Program-made: the position numbers and the translations under genes | Notes under the pieces: model-generated | What the model was told of the DNA's origin: nothing | The model's input: only the letters and a program-made list of their open reading frames with translations | The model's database searches: none | DNA from: Ehretia macrophylla | Taxonomy: Eukaryota > Streptophyta > Magnoliopsida > Boraginales > Ehretiaceae | NCBI GenBank assembly: GCA_037974665.1 | Contig: CM075764.1 | Span: forward strand, 86,298,825 to 86,362,824 | Direction: 5' to 3' | Length of the DNA stretch: 64,000 bases | In this document: one piece after another, positions 30,690 through 42,069 of the stretch | Layout: every line of letters begins with the position of its first letter | Position numbering within the stretch: the stretch's first letter is position 1

Positions 30690-33188
30690 ACTGTTGGTTT
30701 AAAGAAGGCTCAGGGTCCTCTGCGGGTTTATTCGTCCCATCTTGAGCCTTGAGCCTCACCTCGGAAGTCGGGAAGAAGTAAGCGTCATCCGGAAACAAAT
30801 CTAACTCATCGACCTCTTTAGGTTGAGTAGAGAAGAAGTTCCTTAGGTCGGCCTGAAAGAGCAAAGACTAGGCCTTCCTTTTGCCCTCGACCAACCCTAA
30901 GAAGGTCCTGATCGCCAAGGCAGTATTAAAAACATTTGTTGAAGACTCGCCCACAAACTTCGCACATTCGGGGGAGACTTTGAAGGCTTCGATGGCCTTT
31001 TCTCCTCAACGGCCAACTTTCTTGATATACTCTTTCAGTCTGTCCTCTGCCTTTTTCTTGGCTGCCCTTTCCTTCTCAAGGCCCTCTACTGCTTGGGTCT
31101 GAGCCTGGACATTCTCGGTCAAAGACTTCTCAGAGACCTCGAACTTTCGCTGCAACACCTACAAAATAGCCTCTAGCTTCTCTCGAGCCTCAATGGCCGC
31201 CTTGAGCTCTACTTCGGCCTTGTCAGCTCTCTACTTCTCGTGCGCCTATTTTTTCATGGCATCCTCCACTTTTTTCAGAGCGTCCTTATTGGTGTCCTCA
31301 AGTTTGGAGTGCTGATGAACATATCTCCTATTCAATTCAGAATACATCCCTCCGAGGACACCCATGCTAGATTGGATGCTGGAAGCATGAGAAGCCACCT
31401 AAAAAAAAAGGAGATTAAGTTCCGTTTTCTACGACCAAGCAATGGTAAAACCAAAGGTGGGAACCGGAAGACTTATCGAGGAAGCCACCCGAAGAAACTC
31501 TTTGAGCATGACAGTAGAGGAGAGTTTATTCACAGCCATCTCCCAGCTCTTGCTATCCTTGTCTTGAATAATCACACGCTTGGGAGGTGGAGGGGCCCCA
31601 GTAACTTTTCCAATCTTTGGGTTTTTAGTTGAAGTAGTCACAGCCAAGGCCTTGGAGCCTTTGGAAACTTTGAAGGGGGAAGTGTTGACGTCAATCACGA
31701 CAGTAGTCAGCTGAGATTGGGCCTGAACAGGCATAGAGTCCTCACTCAAGGACGGGGTCTTCCTCTTCTTGCTTGGGGGAGAAGCTCGTTGTTCCTTTGA
31801 GACTAGGGCAAAAGTGGCATCCCCAAACTCTCTTTGTTGTTGAAGATTCCTTGGCGGAGGGGTAGGCACGGATTGGTTTGAAGAAGAGTCCTCAGTCCTC
31901 GAGGATTTATTCTTTGACTTACCGGCCACTGTCCTAAGTATGCTCATGGGATCCATATCTGCAAAGGATATATCTGCAAAGGATCGAGCTGAAAGTTAGT
32001 AAAATTAAAAAATAAAAGATCGCAAGGAGTTAAAACAAAGGAAAACCCTAAGACCAAACCTACCCCTATTCCTTTTTGACCTCCTCCTCTTTTTGGAAGA
32101 AGAAGCCTTGACCTTAAAGAGACCAGGATGAGGGTCGGTCGGCAATGGATATGGGAGACCGTATAAACCCGACCCCCATATCTTGTCCTACATGATGAAA
32201 TCTGAAGCATCCAAGCCCCTATCGCCGTGAAGGGCCATGAAGGCATCCCTCTCAAGGCCAGTCAACTCTGGGGCATTATTTTTACCATCCTCGATAACAC
32301 CCCACACTGTAGGGATATCCTACGGTCGAGGACCCGTTACAAAAAAGTACTTATTGTGCCACCTCTTATGAGAAGAATTCTAATTTCTAAAAATGAGACA
32401 TCTAGACCAAGATGAGGTGTAGTACCAACCCTGGAAGTGGGGGTTCGATTTAAAGGTGAAAAAATGTCAGAAAAGGGCTCCGGTCGGGGTCAATCCTTTC
32501 TGCTTTACAAACACATAAAATGCGGCCATTATGGCCCAACCGTTCGGGAAAATTTGGCCAAGGCTTATTTCGAAGTGGCTCAAAATGTCCGTTATGTACG
32601 AAGGGATCGGGAACCTAAAAAATTCGAAAGCAACATCATAAATGCACCTTCCCGAGAAGAACAAGCGGCCTTGTCTACTACTGGAATCCTAATCCGGTAG
32701 TCAAAAGGGACAAACCACCCCAACATCATTTCGTTGGCCATCTCGAGGGTTGAAAGGCAAGGCCGAGTATGACAAGAAAATACTTTATTTCCCATTCCAT
32801 AGGTAACATCTGTAGCGACCGAGGACTCTCCCACAATAGTACCCGACCCCTCAGCGGCATGAGAAGAGTTAGTCCTAAGGAGAGAAAAAGGGCATTCTGT
32901 AGGTTCAGTATGAAGGTCTACACCCCTAAGGTCCGCCAAGGGAGATTCTCCTGAACCCTGGTTCTCATCGATGTCAGTAAAACCCGCCAGTTCAAATTGA
33001 TCATCAGCGGGGGGGTTCTCAATTGTTCGACCACCGTTATCAGGGGGAGTTCCTGGAACCTCGACCTCATTAGGGACATTTGTTACCGACATCGCTCCGG
33101 ACTCAGAACTAGAGGACTTCTCTTCACCTCGACCATATGGTTGGATGGATCTATTCTGGGAATCATCTGCGCTACCCGACTCGACCAT
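30690..33188 (-). pseudogene. Antisense accessory ORF (aORF) of the Tat element
   Basis: Read leftwards from ATG 33188. First comes an acidic, Ser-rich N-terminus (33188-32760). A conserved segment follows with FEFFRFPIPSYITDILSHFE and ISLGQIFPNGWAIMAAFYVF (about 32645-32520), like the extra-ORF domain of Tat elements. Next is a broken part with a basic KKRRRSKRNRG (near 32090). 31956-31429 is open and rich in Ser/Lys/Pro, and 31400-30900 is Glu/Lys/Ala-rich and likely coiled coil (EKLEAIL, KKAEDRLKEYIKKV, SPECAKFVGESSTNVF). A C-terminal part runs to about 30690. Several frameshifts and stops break it. The function of such ORFs is unknown; the arrangement, opposite to gag-pol and before the 3' LTR, is known for the lineage. 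Confidence 0.75.
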
Positions 33189-33389
33189 ATCTCAAGTAAG
33201 AAGAAAGAGAGAAGAAGAAAAAAGAAGGAGGAGAGGGGCACGAACCTAGCGATTAAGAGAAGACCCGAATAAACGAGAGAAGCTAAGGAGGAAAGAGACT
33301 AATCTGAGCTGAACTAGAGTAAGAAGAGAGAATTTGAGGGGAGAAAGATGTAAAAGCAAGAGCAAAAATGTGAAAATGATGTGGAACTT

Positions 33390-33401
33390 CCATATTTATA
33401 G
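33390..33401 (-). promoter_or_regulatory. TATA-like box upstream of the antisense ORF
   Basis: Minus-strand CTATAAATATGG lies about 200 bases before ATG 33188, leaving a purine-rich leader. It suggests that the antisense ORF has its own promoter inside the element, independent of the LTR. Sequence evidence only. Confidence 0.55.
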
Positions 33402-33568
33402 AGTAACTTTGGCGCAAATCTCGGAGCACGCACCATCATGACCTTTCATTCCAACAAGCGCAAAAGCATTACACTGAATCAGGGGTGCGGGTATCGAAGC
33501 GTCATGTGGAAGGTAACGTGTCAGCAAGGAAAACCATCAGACCCCCTAAGGATGATTCTCGGCCTCAA

Positions 33569-33585
33569 AGGGTCTGGGGGGCAAA
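33569..33585 (+). other. Polypurine tract of the Tat element
   Basis: GGGTCTGGGGGGCAAA precedes the 3' LTR directly. It is mostly purine, as expected of the second-strand primer. Confidence 0.7.
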
Positions 33586-33929
33586 TGATATGGATAAAAA
33601 ATGGCCCAAGAAACTTAAAGGAATAATGAGGAAAGCAACCCGCAATGTAGGACACTTGTCAAGAAGATTAGCACTCAAGGACATATGGGGACCACTCTAA
33701 AAAAGGCAACTACACTACTATAAATAGCATAAGGAAAGTGACAAAAAGGTAACTAATCAACTATTTACCATTTCCAAATTCGTTAACCCGAGCCAAATAC
33801 TAATTCTCTTGGCCGAGGAGAAATGTAAAAGATAACCCCCGTTGTTTTTTTTCATTTCCTTGTGCAGGTCCTCAGCTCGAACGAGGGAGTTACGCGAAGT
33901 CCTTGGCTCAGCAAATTTCATACTCAACA
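33586..33929 (+). repeat. 3' LTR of the Tat-type Gypsy element
   Basis: 344 bases, TGATATGG to ACTCAACA. It carries ACTATAAATAGCATAAGG at about 33719, the promoter box in better shape than in the 5' LTR. It is followed by AACTT. Confidence 0.9.
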
Positions 33930-33934
33930 AACTT

Positions 33935-34600
33935 ACTTTTATAAAACTTACGAAAATCCAATACCCATTAGGATTTGATTCTACAATTGAAAGATTAGAT
34001 AATTAATGATTTAAGCAAAACAACTTTGAATAATCGCATTTGACATTTTTCGTTAAAATAAACGAATTTTTTGACATAGGGGGCTATTGTGCTTAATTTC
34101 AGAAACCATAGAGATTACTATGCACTTTTAAAACCACAGAAGGTGTTGCGCAACTTTATAAAAATACAGGGATCCTGTGCATTTCATCCCTAATTTATTT
34201 TTGTTGATTTATTTCAATTATTTTAAAACAGAATCAAAATTTAAAATAAACTTAACAAAATTTCTCGTTTGTACTATCCATCAATCAAGTCAATTTTTTC
34301 ACTTTATTTTTCTTTTCCAAATCAATCAACTTTTTAAAATTTGTAAACTCACTCAACTGTCGTAATTGATTTTTGATATTTACGAAACTATTGTGCTTTT
34401 AACAAAATGGTTTATCTAGAGTTGATTCGCAACTACATATTCAGGTTTGTCAATCATACCATGACAAGCACGGGGACTATCAACACCATCATGAACACAA
34501 TGAATTTAGATTAGGGTTCTTGCAAGGAACATACACGAAAAGTACCATGATGTCGGCCCACCTCCACTTGGATTTTAGATTTTTTGTATATAATTTGATT
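33935..34600 (-). repeat. Copy 3 of the NAC-promoter duplication, second part
   Basis: Continues copy 3 after the Tat insertion: TATA region (TTATAAAACTTACGAAAATC), then after a replaced block GTTGATTTATTTCAATT, then 34390-34570 matching 15800-16440 (AACTACATATTCAG, GGGGACTATCAACACC, TCTTGCAAGGAACATA). About 350 bases present in copy 2 (15110-15460) are missing here, and a MITE relic sits in their place. Confidence 0.75.
34060..34195. mobile_element. Relic of the MULE-type MITE
   Basis: Words such as GGGGGCTATTGTGCTTAATTT, AAACCATAG, GCACTTTTAAAACCACAG and TGCATTTCATCCCTA follow the order of the right inverted repeat of the MITE at 14121-14545, with many changes. Only one arm remains. Confidence 0.5.
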
Positions 34601-35021
34601 AATTCTATCATTCGTCGTTATACATATTTACTAATTCTTTTTACGGGTATTTTTAACCTAAGTCCCTTGTATTTTTAAAATATAAGATTCACACCCTACA
34701 TTTTTTAAAATATGTGAATACATTATGTCTCCCGCTAAATGTCTGTGAAATTTTAGTTTTGCCTTCATCAGTCATAATGCACCACAAGGCACTCACCATC
34801 CACAATACAACACTCGACATGCATACCTTTTTACTAACAACATTAGCCATGAAACAGAGGTTTATTTGTTCTCATTTTAAAAGGCATGTTTTGTGTGCCA
34901 AGGGACAGTACATTCTTCTTAGAAATACTGGATTAAAAATTAGACTCCTACTGCAAATGGGTCTTCAGCTAGAAGCCCACAGAAATAAACGGAAAAAAGA
35001 AAGAAGAGATAAGAGAAAATG
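34601..35021. other. Intergenic DNA, nothing recognised
   Basis: A 106-codon frame (34714-35034) has no recognisable motif and reads into a lysine/arginine-rich low-complexity end, so I do not accept it as a gene. Confidence 0.5.
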
Positions 35022-36357
35022 TGTAACATCCTGAAATTTTAATTATTTACTTTTTTTTATTTAAAAAATTTGTCCGTTTGACTATGGAAATTTGAGATAA
35101 TGATAGGTAATTTAGAAGATAATGATTAATTCTAATAAAAATTTGTCCCTTTGACTATGCAAATTTGAGATAATGATAGGTAATTTAGAAGATAATGATT
35201 AATTCTAATTGTTGATTATGGGATGCATGGAATCCTAAAAATTAGGCCAACTAATTTAGTTGATAGTTATTATCTCCTTATATATATCTAGAAAAACAAA
35301 TGTGTGGGTAGGAATTGAGAGAAAAAAAATACAGTAGAGTAGAGTCCGAGAAAACAAAAAAAAAAGTTATAGTGTACAGAAAGGCGAGAAAAAAAAAGAG
35401 AAAAGAATAGAGCTGCTGCAAGCTTCTTATACCAAATACTACAAAGCTTGATTTGTAACTTAGCAGACTCATTGATGGTGATATTCAGTAGACTATTCCT
35501 TGACGTTTTGAGGTTGAAGTATCAATTGGTCATCAATTTAGAAAGCATATTAGAAATCAATTGGTCATCAATTTAGAAAACATATTGGAAGTTTTTACTT
35601 GTGAAGTTTAATTGCATTAACGTGTATATTGGGTATTCAGGTAAGTAGAATATACCATTTTTCATTCGTACCCCATTTGTTCATCTGCAATTATCGTTTG
35701 ATGTGTTGTGATTTTGATATTCTTTTATGATTTTCATTTTGTATCGATTCCTTTGATAAACCAAATACGAGCCACTGATATTTCAGGTGCTACAAACTAT
35801 ACATGTTGTGTATTGAATCCTAGACAACTGAGAGTTAATAAGCCGTCATCTATTATTGACTGTGTATTATGAATTGTGAATTTTTTGCGCGTTGCTAAGC
35901 AGCCACAACTTTTATATATTCTATTAAAGCTTGATAGTATTGTCTTTGTCCTATTATTTGTTGTCTTTGAATCTCACCTTCCCTTAGGGTATATTTTACT
36001 TACTGGGCATTGTTTCATTCACCCTTTTCTATCTTTCCTTGCAGATGATAAAATTTAAATCAGGTTTTATTGGGTTAGATGGTATGGCGAGAAGAGGAAA
36101 ATACTATAATGTTAAGATTCTTTTGTGTAATATTTAGTGCAGACACTTAGTTATTCATTATGGAGTTTTATCATGTAATTAACGAATTAGTATTTTTTTC
36201 ATGTTATTAAAGGATAGGTATTTCTTTGAATTGTTCATTGTTGTTATTAAATTAATTCATAATTTGTTATTTAGAATTAGATCCTTGCGGACTTAGAAGA
36301 ATTTTTCTTTATAAGTTTGCGACAGTCTTGTTCTCGAATTTTGCCTTAGACGCAATT
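35022..36357. other. Possible diverged LTR fragment with internal duplications
   Basis: Starts with TGTAACATCCTGAAATTTT, an LTR-like start, and later has CTTATATATATCTAG and GGTATTCAGGTAAGTAG like a leader with a donor site. A matching right end with a target duplication was not found. Two local direct duplications are clear: about 75 bases at 35068-35142, repeated at once (TTTGACTATG..GATAATGATTAATTC), and ATCAATTGGTCATCAATTT twice at 35518-35592. No coding region. Confidence 0.35.
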
Positions 36358-37079
36358 TGGTAACCAGTAAAAATTCAAATTTTCATAATCTCATGTTTGT
36401 ATAAACTTATTTTATATATTAATACAAATAAATAACTCCAATGTGTCCATAGCTAGCCACTTACTTGCCTAATACACAAACTAATCTATGATAATAGAAG
36501 ACAATGACATAATCTACCCTAGGCTACATCATTATTAACTTAATATTTGGAGTGAGAAGGTTTGCTGGTCTTTAATTAAGGTTTCACTTTTTACATACTT
36601 CTGATTTCAATTTATCTCATGAAACAAAATTAGAAACATCCACGCATTAAATATAAAATTTAAGGCCAAATAAAGTCTTGGGCCAAATTAAATAAACTAG
36701 TCTAACCTTTTTATTCAAAATAGCCCAATTAATTTTAAAACTTTTTAAAAATTAGCCCAAAAAGCCCACCATACCCAATAGTCCAATTTAGAAAAGAAAA
36801 ATTAAAACCCAAGTCCAAACCCATTGACCCTAACTCTTGGGTTATGGGTTCAAATCTGGACCCGGATCCAAACTCGGATCATGTTATGGGTCAGAAACCT
36901 AGACCCCAAAAATAATTTTTTTTCTTTCCTTTCTTACCTACTGCCGTCCCTCTTTTTTAATTATTTTTTGTAGTGGTGCCGCCGCTTTATTTCCTACAGT
37001 GGCGCCGCTGCTACCTTAGCACAAAAATATTTTTTTAATTATAAAACTATTTTATAAATATTCTGAAAAATAAAATAGA

Positions 37080-37147
<68 letters not shown>

Positions 37148-37340
37148 ATTTTTTAGAAAACTCATTTTCCTGAAAAGATCAATAAACATACCTTTTACAT
37201 AAATTGGGAAGAACTAATCGACAGGGCTATAATCTAAGCACGAAAAATTAACGACCGTAATTTATGATATAAGAGACATGAACAATTATGCCATAAAAAT
37301 TAAATCATGTAATAAGCATGAACAGTGGCTCTGATACCAA
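36358..37340 (-). repeat. Second Copia leader with PBS, truncated
   Basis: Homologous to 44415-45310 throughout, including AATAAATAACTCC, GGGTTATGGGTTCA, an (AT)n/(TG)n microsatellite and TTGGGAAGAACTAATCGACA. The PBS (minus strand TTGGTATCAGAGCCAC, 37325-37340) directly abuts the LTR. Homology ends at about 36358, before gag. This leader has (TA)n of about 50 bases, whereas the right one has a shorter (TA)n and longer (TG)n. Confidence 0.8.
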
Positions 37341-39538
37341 TGTTAGAAAACATACATGATAATTAAAATTTTTAATTACGCAACGGAATAAATTTCTTGT
37401 ATCCGTTCATGGTATTTGATGTAGATTTATAACATATAATAAATTCAATCTAAGTAAATTTAACGCATAGTTTTTTGATTACCTCTAAGCACAAAACAAT
37501 GGAAGATTCTGAGATGAGCTTACCACGTATGAAGCCTCCAAGAGTAATCCTCACGAGATTCGCACAACTAATAGGATCTAGCTCTCACTAGAGCTCTTAG
37601 AGAAAACCTGTAATATTTTTTATCTGATAGAGAATTGTGTGCTAGCTTTTGTGTCAGAACATTCCTTTATATAGGAATTCCTTATGACCTACAGTCATAT
37701 ATGGGCTAGTCTAAAATGACCAGACTTGGACTCTTCAATAACCATATCAGATATCTAATTACTACGAGTCCATTAAATTAATATTAAGACTATCCTAAAA
37801 TTAATTTAATTTTTTTCTCTAATCCAATTAATTTGTTAATCTCTTTTGTATATGACCTCTCGGGTTCATAATTAATCGACAGCGAATTATTAATCTAATT
37901 AATATTTAATTAGAACCCTTTATAATTATTTCGTAAATCACGAGTCCCACCTTATAGTATATCACGATTACTGAATTAATAATGAAATGCAAGTACACGA
38001 ACTCTTTCTAAGTAATTTTCACACAATCAAATCCTTCTGTCTAAACATCCCAATTGAGCCAGAGTCATGGATAAGGTCGTCAAACTTTATTACTCAATCA
38101 TATGCAAAAATCTATTTAATCAGTAACTTATGAATACTCCGTGGAACGACTTCCACTATTCCTCCTTGGTCAAGAATTTCAAGTTACTCGACTAATAGAT
38201 CGCGTAGGATCCCTAATTAACATATTCTATATCTATACACATCTATCTACATGACAGAATAGATTACAACCACTGAATACATTTTCTAATCCATGATTAG
38301 GACTAGCTTAATTGCACCAACAAGTTATGTTATTCCTTGTCATGAGATAACCGTGGTATCTATGATCTAAGAATTAATTGCATGATTACATTATACATTG
38401 AATTATTGACTAACCCATGTAATTAGTTGTATTAGTGGTCATGTCCAGTCACTTGTTCTCTAACAAATACTTATACGTCTATTATAAAGATATGAGACTA
38501 ATCACCCAAATCAATACCTCATATTATTTGGTTAGTAGACTATAATCCATAGGAATGACAACGGGTCGGTTAACCGTGGTTTTTGAAAAAACCAAAACCA
38601 AAACCGATTAACTAAACCTAACACCGAAATCGAAACTGAAATGAAACGGTTTTCAAAATTGCAAACCAAAATTGAAACCAACAAAAATAGAAAAATCTGC
38701 GGATAACTGAAACCGAATAGCTTTTTTAAAAAAAATATTTAATTTAGATAGTAAATTAAGCTAAAAAAATACTGAAAAAATGAAAAATACAATCTGAAAA
38801 ATAAAAATGCAATTATTGACCCAAATCCAATAAATCAAGCAATATTAACAGATTTAACAAAATTTCATAATAGATTTAATCACACATCAAACTAATATGT
38901 AAATGTCAATATAAGTAACAAAACTATAAACAAATCTATTGAGATGTTAAATAGATCCATTTATTCTAGATAAAAAGAAAAGAAAAAGGTAAAAACCAGT
39001 GGCAAACCTATAAATACTAATAGTGATTAATAAAATAAAAGTAAAGAGATTCAATTTTCTGGAGATTTGCTTAGCTAGGGTTTCACAACTCCGTCACCGA
39101 TCTGCGCATGGAGTTGAAAAAGAAGAGATTTTTTCTTAATCTGTGTGTTTTTTGGTGTTCGAATCGTCTTATGTGCGTAGCCATTATAGTTGTATGAATT
39201 TCATAGTATATAATAGGGTTCTTTTGGGATGGGAAAATAGGAACAGTAGAGAGAAGGTGATACAACTAGAGAGTAAGAAGAAGAGGGGTGGAGAGAGAAA
39301 TCGGGGTAGGTGAGAAACAAAAAATAAAAGAGAGTAAAGTAGGAGAGAGAAAGAGAAGTTGAAATATTGGGAAAAGAGAAAGATGAGAGACAAATGGAAA
39401 AAGTATTGAGAGTAAAGTGGGAGATAGAAAGGAAAGGTTGGGATAAATTATTAAGAAAGAGAAAGTTATTAAATATAAATTTTATGTGAAAGTATATTAT
39501 TTAGCAAATATATAATGTTTATACACACACACACATAT

Positions 39539-39577
<39 letters not shown>

Positions 39578-40044
39578 TATATATACATATTATATAATAA
39601 ATTATTAATCAGGTTTCAAGTTTCAGTTTTTTTTAACATTAAAAATCAAAACCTATCAGTTTACCCATCAGTCTCCTCTTATAAAATCCAAACCCTAACA
39701 GATTCTCCATCAATATTTGTTATCAGGTTTTTATCGGACGAATAGAGTAGATACCCGTTGTCATCCCTAATAATCCAATATTTCCAGATAAACTAACGCC
39801 CAATTAATTTATCCTACGATTGTGGACAACTTTTAGAACACATTTGTGAATAAATATTTTGTCACTTATATTCTTATTTCTAAAGATAGAATCTATAAAT
39901 AGTGTTCTAAGGACTTTTATTTAATTAATTAAATCACATCAATAATTAAATAAACTTCCCGCCTTAAACAAATAATAAATAAATAAAACATTATCCAAAT
40001 TTCTAAAATATAATTTATTGGCTTTTAAAGCATATATCCTAACA
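37341..40044 (-). repeat. 3' (middle) LTR of the Copia element, carrying an insertion
   Basis: Minus-strand ends TGTTAGGATATATG and TTTTCTAACA. Without the hAT-type insertion (38550-39769 and one target copy) it measures about 1.48 kb, close to the right LTR of 1,426 bases. Confidence 0.88.
38550..39769. mobile_element. Non-autonomous hAT-type transposon
   Basis: Terminal inverted repeats TAGGAATGACAACGGGT and TAGGGATGACAACGGGT differ at one base, and an exact 8-bp target duplication ATAATCCA lies at 38542-38549 and 39770-39777. Both features are typical of hAT. The undisturbed site is seen in the right LTR of the same Copia element. The 1,220 bases inside are AT-rich with a (TA)n/(CA)n microsatellite (39520-39590); no transposase is coded. 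Confidence 0.9.
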
Positions 40045-40064
40045 ATCCCACACTTACACTAAAG

Positions 40065-40625
40065 TCAATTTGAATGGTATCTCATACCCATCCCCTTTAA
40101 ATGTCGATCCAAAGACTGTTTGGTCAAAGCTTTGGTCAACAGATTAGTGGTGTTATTTATTAATGCTATTTTCTGCATAATTATGTTGTTCTTCTCCACA
40201 ATTTCTCGGATAATGTGGTAGCGCCTCTTAACATGTTTGGATTTTTGGTGAGACCTTGGTTTCTTAGCTTGCGCTAATACTCCATTATTTTCATAGTGTA
40301 AAGGAATTGCGACCCCAATGGAATGAACCACTCCAAGTTCTGAGGTGAACTTCTTGATCCAAACTGCCTCTTTTACCACATCCGATGCTTATATTCGACT
40401 TCTGTAGTAGAATCTGCAGTCGTACTCTGTTTGGAACTCTTCCAACTGACTGCTCCTCCATTACAAACAAAAATAAATCCAGATGTAGATTTGTGATCAT
40501 CTACATCAGATTGAAAATTCGAGTTAATAGAGCCCTCGATTTTTATATCCCCTCCTCCATATACCAAGACCATATTCGGTTCTATTAACGTACTTCAGGA
40601 TATTATTGATGGCTATCCAGTGTTC
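40065..40625 (-). pseudogene. Copia RNase H domain
   Basis: In broken frames: NFQSDVDDHKSTSGFIFVCN then GGAVSWKSSKQSTTADSTTE, EAVWIKKFTSELGVV, LHYENNGVLAQAKKPRSHQK, SKHVKRRYHIIREIVEKNNI and LLTKALTKQSLDRHLKGMGM. These are the usual Copia RNase H blocks (DSDF, TADST, KHI..R.H..RE). The stop at 40065 ends pol, about 20 bases from the LTR. Confidence 0.85.
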
Positions 40626-41428
40626 CTAACCTGGATCTGACTGATATATGCTTGTAGCACTTATAACATGCACAATATTAGACCTAGTACATAGCATGGC
40701 ATACATAAGGCTTCCAATAACCGATGCGTATGGAATCTTATTCATCATTTCTCTTTCCTCGGTTGTTTTAGGACTCATAACCCTAGAGAGATGAATGTCA
40801 TGTCTAAAAGGTAACAACAACCTTTTAGAATCTTACATGTTAAACCTCTTTAACACCTTACCTATGTCCGTACTCTGGGAGAGAACTATTAATCCTTTTG
40901 ATCTATCTCTATAGATTTGAATTCCTAAGATATAGGTCACTTCTCCCAGGTTCTTCATGGAGAATGTCCCTAATAACCAAACCTTGACAGATGACATCAT
41001 GCCTATGTCATTCTCTATCAATAGTATGTCAGCTACATACAAGATGAGGAACGTAACTGCTTTATCGTTGACTTTTTTGTAAACATAAGGTTCGTCTTCA
41101 TTCTTAATGAGCTAAATGTTTTAATAACCTCATCAAAACATAGGTTCCAACTCCTTGAGGCTTGTTTGAGTCCGTAGATGGATTTCTTCAGCTTGCACAC
41201 TTTGTGACTCTCACCTATGGATTCAAAAACCTTTGGTTGTTCCATATAAATGTCTTCTTCAATGAAGCCATTAAAAAAAGCCATTTTGACATCCATTTGC
41301 CATATTTTATAATCATAGTATGCAACTATGGCCAATAAGATCCTAATGGATTTCAGCATTGCTATTGGTGAGAATGTTTTTTCATAATCAATTCCTTGCC
41401 TCTGACGGTAACCTTTTGCCACTAACAT
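40626..41428 (-). pseudogene. Copia reverse transcriptase domain
   Basis: LVAKGYRQRQGIDYEKTFSP, IWQMDVKMAFFNGFIEEDIY, VCKLKKSIYGLKQASRSWNL, a frameshift near 41100, then VADILLIENDIGMM, KNLGEVTYILGIQIYRDRS, GLIVLSQSTDIGKVLKRFNM and the C-terminal PYASVIGSLMYAMLCTRSNI. The catalytic box that should be YVDD reads YVAD, losing one catalytic aspartate, so activity would be lost even without the frameshift. Confidence 0.88.
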
Positions 41429-42069
41429 TGCCTTGAAGGTCTCTACCTTCCCATATGCACCCCTCTTTCTCTTATCTACTTATTTATAACCTATATGTAC
41501 AATACCTTTATGAGGGTGTACAAGATTCCAAAGTTGATTGGTATGCATTGAATCCATTTTAGATTCATGGCTTCAAGCCATCTATTTGAGTCCCTATCTG
41601 AAATAGTTGACTCATAGCTGAGGGGATCAATAATATGATCACCATCATCCAAGGTAAACAACTCTTGTGCCTAACTATGAAGATAGTTATATCTTGTAGG
41701 AGAACGAGGCGTCCTCAAAGATTTGCATAATTGTGGTCAAGCAATCGATTCTTATTGAATAGTTTTTATCCTAGATAGACTCCTAGATTTCACTTTGATC
41801 AATTGGTTTCTTAATGTTTCCCTCTTTGAGCTCTACTTTCTTCCCAAACCTTCTTCTTGGCTGAACTATTCCTCCAAGAATATGGTGTGCCTATTAACAA
41901 AAACTTTCTGGTCAGCAGGGGAATAAAAGTTGTATCCTAACGAGTCTTTGGGATAACTAATGAATCTGACCTTTTTAGATCTTGCTTCCAACTTCTCAGT
42001 TTTAATCCTTTTGATATAAGCAGGACAACCCCATACTTTAACATGGTTAAAGTTGGGTTTCTTATTTCT
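41429..42069 (-). pseudogene. Copia integrase C-terminal part and linker
   Basis: In shifting frames the minus strand reads VKVWGCPAYIKRIKTEKLEA, RSKKVRFISYPKDSLGYNFY and SPADQKVFVNRHTIFLEE, the GKGY/“retroviral polymerase SH3-like” segment after the Copia integrase core. Next comes a poorly conserved, stop-rich linker up to the RT. Confidence 0.65.

Larger units (their letters stand above)
17256..33929 (+). mobile_element. Tat-lineage Gypsy LTR retrotransposon with nested insertions
   Basis: Full structural set: 5' LTR (17256-17607), PBS, gag, PR-RT linker, RT, RNase H, integrase, a 61-bp tandem repeat, an antisense ORF, polypurine tract and 3' LTR (33586-33929). A perfect 5-bp target duplication AACTT lies at 17251-17255 and 33930-33934. 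Span is 16.7 kb, or about 8.6 kb after subtracting the nested solo LTR and Copia element. The doubled RNase H region (an ordinary one plus a second, VDG-type one) and an extra antisense ORF before the 3' LTR are marks of the Tat lineage. All coding parts carry stops or frameshifts. The gap between gag and the RT linker suggests loss of most of the protease region. Confidence 0.9.

Noticed and set aside
34714..35034. 106-codon + frame
   Set aside because: No domain, no promoter context, low-complexity basic end; it lies between repeat remnants.
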